From Trematomus loennbergii (taxonomy: Eukaryota > Chordata > Actinopteri > Perciformes > Nototheniidae), in the NCBI GenBank assembly GCA_012861695.1, contig JAAOOA010000060.1, positions 30,638,583 to 30,702,582 on the forward strand: 64,000 nucleotides of DNA, written 5' to 3'. The notes under the pieces are model-generated. The model did no database searches, had not been told where the DNA came from, and was given only the letters and a program-made list of their open reading frames with translations. The translations under genes were made by a program, and so were the position numbers. Positions 63,971 through 64,000 of the stretch are shown here, in pieces; the stretch's first letter is position 1, and every line of letters starts with the position of its first letter.

Positions 63971-64000
63971 GTGAGTTTTAAACTAAGAAACATCTTATTT

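Overview
The window is vertebrate nuclear DNA, most likely from a teleost fish of percomorph type. The evidence is spliced genes with GT/AG introns, long (CA)n arrays, many short non-autonomous DNA transposons, and an L2-like reverse transcriptase fragment. No bacterial, viral or CRISPR signal is present.

Four protein-coding genes can be read by assembling exons. PIN1 (prolyl isomerase, minus strand, 16324 to 5837, five exons) lies head-to-head with UBL5 (ubiquitin-like splicing factor, plus strand, 16982-18989, four coding exons). VAV1 (Rho-family GEF, minus strand, 44899 to 20739, 28 coding exons) lies head-to-head with an NSP-family adaptor that best matches SH2D3A (plus strand, 47826 to beyond the window end). 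In that gene, exons for an N-terminal SAM domain splice in phase onto the SH2 and RasGEF-like exons. A second, GC-rich promoter and first exon near 54.4-54.63 kb probably make a shorter form without SAM.

Repeats fill much of the rest. They include a long-TIR element with a THAP-domain exon (about 470-1580), four copies of a 380-bp TTAA-ended MITE, six copies of related TTAA-ended MITEs, two copies of an element with 3-bp target duplications, several hAT-type elements with exact 8-bp duplications (some nested two or three deep), LINE tails, and five long (CA/GT) arrays. Three of the arrays touch splice sites.

The coding exons carry at least ten single-base frame breaks, mostly in short homopolymers, in UBL5, VAV1 and SH2D3A. 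Correcting each one restores both the conserved protein frame and the exon phases. They look like consensus errors of a long-read assembly rather than gene decay. This is why no long ORF shows these genes and why automatic annotation may fail here.

PIN1 and UBL5 act in phospho-Ser/Thr-Pro signalling and pre-mRNA splicing. VAV1 and SH2D3A both act in tyrosine-kinase and integrin or antigen-receptor signalling to small GTPases. I found no clearly novel multi-gene system. The best candidate novelty is the SAM-SH2-RasGEF-like architecture with its two promoters.
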